DNA from: CBDFGQ01 sp965247295
Lineage (GTDB): Bacteria > Chloroflexota > Dehalococcoidia > Lucifugimonadales > JAGWBF01
Direction of reading: 5' to 3'
Assembly: GCA_965247295.1 (NCBI GenBank)
Contig: CBDFGQ010000008.1
Location: 248,001-312,000, forward strand
Length of the DNA: 64,000 nt
The notes under the pieces: model-generated
What the model was told of the DNA's origin: nothing
Databases searched by the model: none
Seen by the model: the letters and a program-made list of their open reading frames with translations, nothing else
Made by a program: the position numbers and the translations under genes
Shown: in pieces, positions 60,032 to 64,000 of the stretch
How positions within the stretch are numbered: the first letter of the stretch is position 1
Layout: the number at the start of each line of letters is the position of its first letter

Positions 60032-60931
60032 TTGAGGAGCATGGCTATCTCGGTCATGGGAGCCGGTAGCTGGAGAGGCTTCGTCCTCCCGGGTCTCGTG
60101 ACGGGGTTGGCCCTGGCCGCCGCAGTTGTCGGCGCGGCCTTCACTGGGCAGGGTGGTGCTACTGGTGGGCTTAATGGAATAATAGAAAGGCTCTCCGGAG
60201 AATCCAGCTCCTACCTCGGTGACATCGCTCCCCTGGGCTTCTCCTTCGCAGCCGGCATGGTAGCCACCGTCAATCCCTGCGGATTCGCCATGCTCCCTGC
60301 ATATCTTGGGCTGTACCTGGGAGGCAGCGAAAGGAACACGCATAATCCACTGCAAAGCCTATCGAAGGCGCTGCTGGTAAGCGCAGTCGTGACCTCTGCG
60401 TTCATACTGCTATTCGGTGTGGCGGGGATCGCCATAGCCAAAGGCACCCAGGCCGTCGTTGACATCATGCCCTGGCTAGGGCTCTCCGTCGGCGTGCTAA
60501 TAGCCCTCGTTGGGTCGTGGCTCTTGGGCGGAGGAAAGCTGTACTCCGACCTCCCTGGACGTGCGGCAGCCCGAATCGGAAATCCGGGCGAGGTCAGCGT
60601 CAAGGGGTATTTCCTGTTCGGGTTAAGCTACGCCATAGCTTCTCTAAGCTGCGCGCTGCCCATATTCCTGGTGGTGGTGGTCAGCACGCAGGCTGTGTCG
60701 GGGTTCCTGGTGGCCGTAGGCCAGTTCTTTCTCTACGCCCTGGGCATGGGCCTGGTCATTATGGTCCTGACGATAGGGTTGGCGCTGTTCAAAGGGACAG
60801 TGGTCGGCGCGTTTCGCAGGATGCTTCCCTACATGCAGCCGGTCTGCGCCGCAGTGATGATCCTGGCCGGCTCGTACATCGTGTACTACTGGCTCACCCT
60901 AGGGGACCTGGGCCGAGGTGTCCTGAATTAA
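60032..60931 (+). CDS. CcdA/DsbD-like membrane electron-transfer protein
   Basis: A 299-residue inner-membrane protein with about seven hydrophobic segments, passing reducing equivalents from cytoplasmic thioredoxin across the membrane. The redox cysteines are in VNPCGFAMLPAYLGLYLG (first core helix) and SLSCALPIFLVVV (fourth), the CcdA pattern with adjacent Pro. An extra N-terminal hydrophobic segment and short periplasmic region precede the core. TTG start with GGAGG upstream is preferred over ATG at 60044. Placed 107 bases after the TlpA-like gene; together they form a thiol-disulfide pair. Confidence 0.93.
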   Translation: MRSMAISVMGAGSWRGFVLPGLVTGLALAAAVVGAAFTGQGGATGGLNGIIERLSGESSSYLGDIAPLGFSFAAGMVATVNPCGFAMLPAYLGLYLGGSERNTHNPLQSLSKALLVSAVVTSAFILLFGVAGIAIAKGTQAVVDIMPWLGLSVGVLIALVGSWLLGGGKLYSDLPGRAAARIGNPGEVSVKGYFLFGLSYAIASLSCALPIFLVVVVSTQAVSGFLVAVGQFFLYALGMGLVIMVLTIGLALFKGTVVGAFRRMLPYMQPVCAAVMILAGSYIVYYWLTLGDLGRGVLN

Positions 60932-60977
60932 CTAACCAGATTCGCGTGTCACATGACCCCGAGCCGACCAGAGAGGG

Positions 60978-61000
60978 ATTCTGAGGGTAGTGGAGAATCT
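60978..61000. repeat. Degenerate arm of the palindromic repeat
   Basis: ATTCTGAGGGTAGTGGAGAA then TCT matches the left arm of the repeat at 9745-9769 with three substitutions. It lies between the convergent CcdA and DUF3179 genes, a similar convergent setting to the copy at 9.7 kb. Confidence 0.6.
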
Positions 61001-61021
61001 GGTGGGGGTTGTGCACTCGCC

Positions 61022-62143
61022 CTAACCACGGTCCCCGTAAATTTCCGAGTCGGGGAAAAAGTCTTCCCAGTCCCAGTCGAAGGAAGTCATATAGGGCACC
61101 CGTTGCAGGAGCTCTCCCCGCAAGGGGCCATCCACGCTTATTCCCCTGGCCACATCCCATACGCTTCCCGTCCCCCGGTCAACCAGGCGACCATCCTGAA
61201 GGGTAAACTCCAGCTCCCCATCCCCTACGGTGCGAAGGTAGGTATGCACGGCCTTGGTATCCGGATCGGCCAGCACCAGCACGGGGAAGGACCCGATCCA
61301 GTCGTTGACTATGCCATGCTTACTGGTAGCCCTGAAGGGATACGCCTTGGCGTGCTCCCCAAGAGTTATGCCGATGACGTAGTTTCCCCTGAACCTTTCA
61401 CGCATATTTCCGAATCCCCCACTGCCCAGATCCATCAAGAGGGTGTCGGGATGGTCGTCGATCCAGGCGGCCCACGGCACGATGTTGGCCGGAATCATCT
61501 TGAGCCGTGTTCCCTCCAGGGCGCCGGCTATGGCCAGTCCCCAGGGCTGCGACCACACACTGTCCGTCTCGTGGTCCCACCAGGTCATGGCTCTCATGAA
61601 CAGGGCCCCCTGATTGCCAAAGGTGTGGACCTTCCCGTCTATCCTCCGGTCGTGAACCAGACCGGTGTAGCAGATGGGTCACCACGTGACCAGGACGGGG
61701 ACTCCCCCCACCACGTCATTGACCATCTCACGCCGGTTGAGTGGGCCAATGGAGTAGGCCTTCGCCTCTCCCTTAATCTCTAGGCCTATCACCAGGTCGC
61801 CGGGAGGAAGGCTGGTGACCTGGCCGGGTCTGAAGCGTGGCTCATAGATGGGGAAGATGGCGTCTCTGGGCAGGAGCTGACGGAACTTGCTGAAGTCCAC
61901 ATCAACATCCATCTTCGCTGCGGGGTCGGTACGCCGTTCTTCTGAGGATGTGCTGGGCTCACGACCCCCGGTGGCCGATGGGCCATCAGATGGGCCGCCG
62001 GGTACTGGCTGGCGTGCCGAGGGCGGGAGGGGATCGGAACTGGTGGGCGAAGAATCTCCTCCGAAAACGATCAGGGCCGCGACTGCCACGCCAAACGCTA
62101 CCAACAGTAGGCCCACAAGTGTAACGGCCCTCGATCGATTCAC
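61022..62143 (-). CDS. DUF3179 protein with in-frame TGA, candidate selenoprotein
   Basis: Residues 1-154 end in VVGGVPVLVTW just before a TGA (61681-61679); the same frame continues PICYTGLVHDRRIDGKVHTFG and on to 61022, so both halves are one DUF3179 protein of 373 codons. In this family the motif at that point is VTYCPLCGTG, so TGA replaces the first Cys of CxxC, giving Sec-Pro-Ile-Cys (residues 155-158). The N-terminus has a transmembrane anchor (about 8-28) and a Pro/Ser linker. GTG start has GGAGG five bases upstream. The downstream half has family segments DHETDSVWSQPWGLAIAG and TGSVWDVARG. A hairpin of bacterial SECIS type lies after the TGA. Alternatives are a nonsense mutation or sequencing error. 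Confidence 0.8.
61646..61665 (-). promoter_or_regulatory. Candidate bacterial SECIS hairpin
   Basis: Thirteen nt after the TGA the mRNA folds CCGGUC-UGGUUCAC-GACCGG: a perfect 6-base GC-rich stem with an 8-nt loop that has G in its second position and contains GGU. The loop begins 20 nt after the UGA, close to the E. coli fdhF arrangement as I recall it. No extra base changes are needed to form the stem. Confidence 0.6.
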
Positions 62144-62245
62144 CGCATCCTCCTAGACAGGTGTCTATTATCCTTGAGATGCGACTATAGGCCGATGGGT
62201 GCACGGGTCCCTGACAACACAAACCCCTCTCGGTGTCCGCAGTAG

Positions 62246-62271
62246 AAGGGGGCCGCTGGAGCAGCCCCCTT
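62246..62271 (-). terminator. Hairpin after amidohydrolase paralogue 3
   Basis: AAGGGGGC and GCCCCCTT form an 8-base stem around a 10-base loop, 56 bases beyond the stop of the minus-strand amidohydrolase. The tail is not T-rich, so termination strength is uncertain. Confidence 0.5.
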
Positions 62272-62326
62272 TAGTCCAACCGAAAGGGATCGAAGCGATT
62301 CGTGAAGTCTGGCCCCCAACCGTAGA

Positions 62327-63883
62327 TCAGCGCCTGGCGTTGTAGATGGAGTGGGGGACCAGGTCTTGGGGGAAAGTCCCCTCCAGGAAGCGCCTCGCGT
62401 GGGGCACCACTTCTCTGACCATCTCCCGGGCCTCTATCTCGGCCGGAGTCAGGGGCCGGTCCAGCGCGCTGTTGATCTCCTTTAGCACGGCCTCCTTGTC
62501 CACGTGGGTCAGCTTTCCGTCGCGCATGACCACGTCGCCGTCTATCATGACCGTGTCTACGTCCTGGCTCCGTCCCCTGTAGACCAGGGCCTCGATGAGC
62601 CCGATCACGGGGTCGATATAGGGGTACTCGATGTTCCGCAGATTGAGCAGCACCAGATCCGCTCGCATCCCTGGGTCCAGGGTGCCCACCTTATCTCCGA
62701 ACCAGGCGCAGTAGGCCCCGCCCTCGGTGCCCATCCGGAACACGTCATATGGGGTGGGACAAACGTTGTCTATGCCGGGGATGTAGTGCAGTCTCAGTAC
62801 CAGCTTCATCTCCTGGAACATGTCCTTGTCGTCGTTGATTGTGGCCTCGTCGCTGCCCAGGCCGATCTTGACGCCCCGCTGCAGGGCCTTCGCAATGGGG
62901 GCGATGCCGTTATGGATGCGCAGGTTTGAGCTGGCGTTGTGGCAGATGTTGGTGCCAGTCTCGGCCATGAGCTCGATGTCCTCGTCGGTGATCCAGACGC
63001 TGTGGCCGCAGACGATGTCCCGGCCAAGGAATCCCAGGTCGTTGAGGTGCTGGAGGGGAGACTTGTTCCAGGTCCGGTCTCCGAAGAACTTCTGATAGGG
63101 GCTTTCCTGGAGGTGAATGTGAATGCCCGTCTTGTACTTCGTGGCTAGCTCCTTGACTGCCACGAGTAGGTCGTCGGAGCAGCGGTGGACGTTGCTGGGC
63201 GCCAGGGTAACCCTGATTCGCTCATACTGGTCGTTCCCATACTTCTTGATTACCTCTTCCAGGGCCTGCATCCACTCCTCCGTGGGGGCGTACGCTCGGG
63301 CCATGTACGAGGCATATCGCTCGCCGAGCTCCCCCGGCATAGTGGCCGCGAAGTCCCTCTCGTCGCCGCGAACACCAGATATGAGTGAGTTCTGGTTGGT
63401 CGCTGTGGGAGCGTAAGAGACTCGCATGCCTATCTCCTGGTAGGCCTTCAGGGCCCGGTCGGCCACATCCACCATCTGAGTGGCACGGCGGAACCCTCGA
63501 CCGCCACCGTGGATCGCCTGGACGGTGGTGGTCCCGGTCTCGATCATCTGGATGGCGCCGTACATCTGATCCAGGTAGGGGTCGATGCGTTTTGCCCCCT
63601 GTCTATAGAGGATCCTGAGCTCCTGGGTGTTGTCCAGTGCCCCCAGTTGCAGGGGGGTGAGGCCCACGTGGAAATGGTCGTTCACCAGGCCGGGCATCAC
63701 CACGTAGTTGGGGGAGCCGATAACCTCTGCATCGGGGTGCTGGGTCCTGAGGTCCTCGTACCTGCCCACCTCGATGATCTCGCCGTCACGCTGGAACACC
63801 GCCCCGTCGGAGACCACGTCCGCGGAGTCGGGCCCCGTGATCTTGCGGATAACGTACTTCCCTCTGACCAACGTTGTACTCAT
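62327..63883 (-). CDS. Metal-dependent amidohydrolase, paralogue 3
   Basis: A 518-residue amidohydrolase-superfamily TIM barrel highly similar throughout to the gene at 37128: the first motif NDHFHVGL, HIHLQE, CGHSVW and GSDEATINDD match in the same order, and the N-terminal RGKYVIRKITGPDS is nearly the same. The pair therefore results from duplication and may share a substrate class. ATG at 63883 is preferred over the GTG three bases upstream since GGAGGG is then four bases away. It ends 56 bases before a hairpin. Nearest leftward gene is the candidate selenoprotein. Confidence 0.92.
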   Translation of the reverse strand: MSTTLVRGKYVIRKITGPDSADVVSDGAVFQRDGEIIEVGRYEDLRTQHPDAEVIGSPNYVVMPGLVNDHFHVGLTPLQLGALDNTQELRILYRQGAKRIDPYLDQMYGAIQMIETGTTTVQAIHGGGRGFRRATQMVDVADRALKAYQEIGMRVSYAPTATNQNSLISGVRGDERDFAATMPGELGERYASYMARAYAPTEEWMQALEEVIKKYGNDQYERIRVTLAPSNVHRCSDDLLVAVKELATKYKTGIHIHLQESPYQKFFGDRTWNKSPLQHLNDLGFLGRDIVCGHSVWITDEDIELMAETGTNICHNASSNLRIHNGIAPIAKALQRGVKIGLGSDEATINDDKDMFQEMKLVLRLHYIPGIDNVCPTPYDVFRMGTEGGAYCAWFGDKVGTLDPGMRADLVLLNLRNIEYPYIDPVIGLIEALVYRGRSQDVDTVMIDGDVVMRDGKLTHVDKEAVLKEINSALDRPLTPAEIEAREMVREVVPHARRFLEGTFPQDLVPHSIYNARR

Positions 63884-64000
63884 CACACCCTCCCTATCAT
63901 GTTAATGTGGCCTGATATAACTAGTGCCGCGCTACTGGCCACGGCGGCGCTGCCCCTACGCTGCGTATGCCCACGGAAGCTCCACGGGCAAAATAGCCGG
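63884..64000. other. Right edge of window, leader of paralogue 3
   Basis: The last 117 bases hold the SD and upstream region of the amidohydrolase. TTATAT-like sequence near 63915 could be part of a promoter, but I cannot place a -35. No further gene seen. Confidence 0.4.

Noticed and set aside
61022..61597. C-terminal DUF3179 part as a separate gene
   Set aside because: It shares the frame with the upstream half, has no SD of its own, and the joined product restores a complete family sequence with only a TGA between.
1..64000. CRISPR arrays, insertion sequences, prophage or plasmid genes
   Set aside because: No regularly spaced repeats, transposase, integrase or phage structural genes were recognised.

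Overview
The window is a 64-kb piece of a GC-rich bacterial chromosome with tightly packed genes, many GTG/TTG starts, strong Shine-Dalgarno (SD) sites and TTGACN-17-TANNAT promoters. There is no rRNA, no CRISPR array and no recognisable insertion sequence. The gene mix (DUF3105, several metal-dependent amidohydrolases, LLM-type oxidoreductase, carboxymuconolactone decarboxylase-like and FMN alpha-hydroxy-acid oxidases, PIG-L deacetylases, ATP-independent housekeeping operons) suggests a Chloroflexota lineage, possibly Dehalococcoidia/SAR202-like. That placement is inference from gene content, not from a marker-gene tree.

Layout. 1-9.7 kb: a partial prenyl synthase, rpiB and tsaC run leftward; guaA, purD, purE, a HAD phosphatase, purB, purC, a DUF3105 membrane protein and purS run rightward as a purine cluster. 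9.9-16.4 kb: a leftward histidine operon hisZ-like/hisG/phospholipase-C-like/hisD/hisC/hisB. 16.5-22.4 kb: two short-chain dehydrogenases with birA, a PHP phosphoesterase with two MaoC hydratases, the RNase P RNA gene with a clear promoter, and a coiled-coil zinc-ribbon protein. 22.5-27.6 kb: a cysteinyl-tRNA synthetase fused to a glycosyltransferase, a PIG-L deacetylase, a BNR-repeat protein and a GlcG/HbpS protein. 27.7-32 kb: a 2-oxoacid dehydrogenase E1alpha/E1beta/E2 operon ending in lipB.

32-47.6 kb is a catabolic/accessory region: formamidase-like hydrolase, two FMN alpha-hydroxy-acid oxidases, an LLM monooxygenase, a VOC protein, a double CMD-like protein, two amidohydrolases, an epimerase, a phosphotriesterase-family hydrolase, two MFS transporters and a Rieske ferredoxin. 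Most genes sit alone or in pairs with their own promoters. 47.9-53.4 kb: a PPi-type phosphofructokinase overlapping a PIG-L gene, a NYN-LOTUS protein, a third amidohydrolase, tRNA-Gly(CCC) and a small SWIM-finger protein. 53.6-57.3 kb: alaS (with two odd insertions), ruvX (CTG start) and a 7Fe-type ferredoxin.

57.6-64 kb: an M20 peptidase, a TlpA-like lipoprotein thioredoxin, a CcdA-like membrane electron carrier, a DUF3179 gene and a fourth amidohydrolase. The DUF3179 gene is the most notable item: it is interrupted by one in-frame TGA exactly where the family's first CxxC cysteine should be, and a GC-rich hairpin of bacterial SECIS type follows at the right distance. I read it as a candidate selenoprotein (Sec-Pro-Ile-Cys) beside a thiol-disulfide module. 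Other items worth attention are the CysRS-glycosyltransferase fusion, the insertions in AlaRS, a prenyl synthase and an SDR that lack usual catalytic residues, and two genes that appear to use ATC and CTG start codons.
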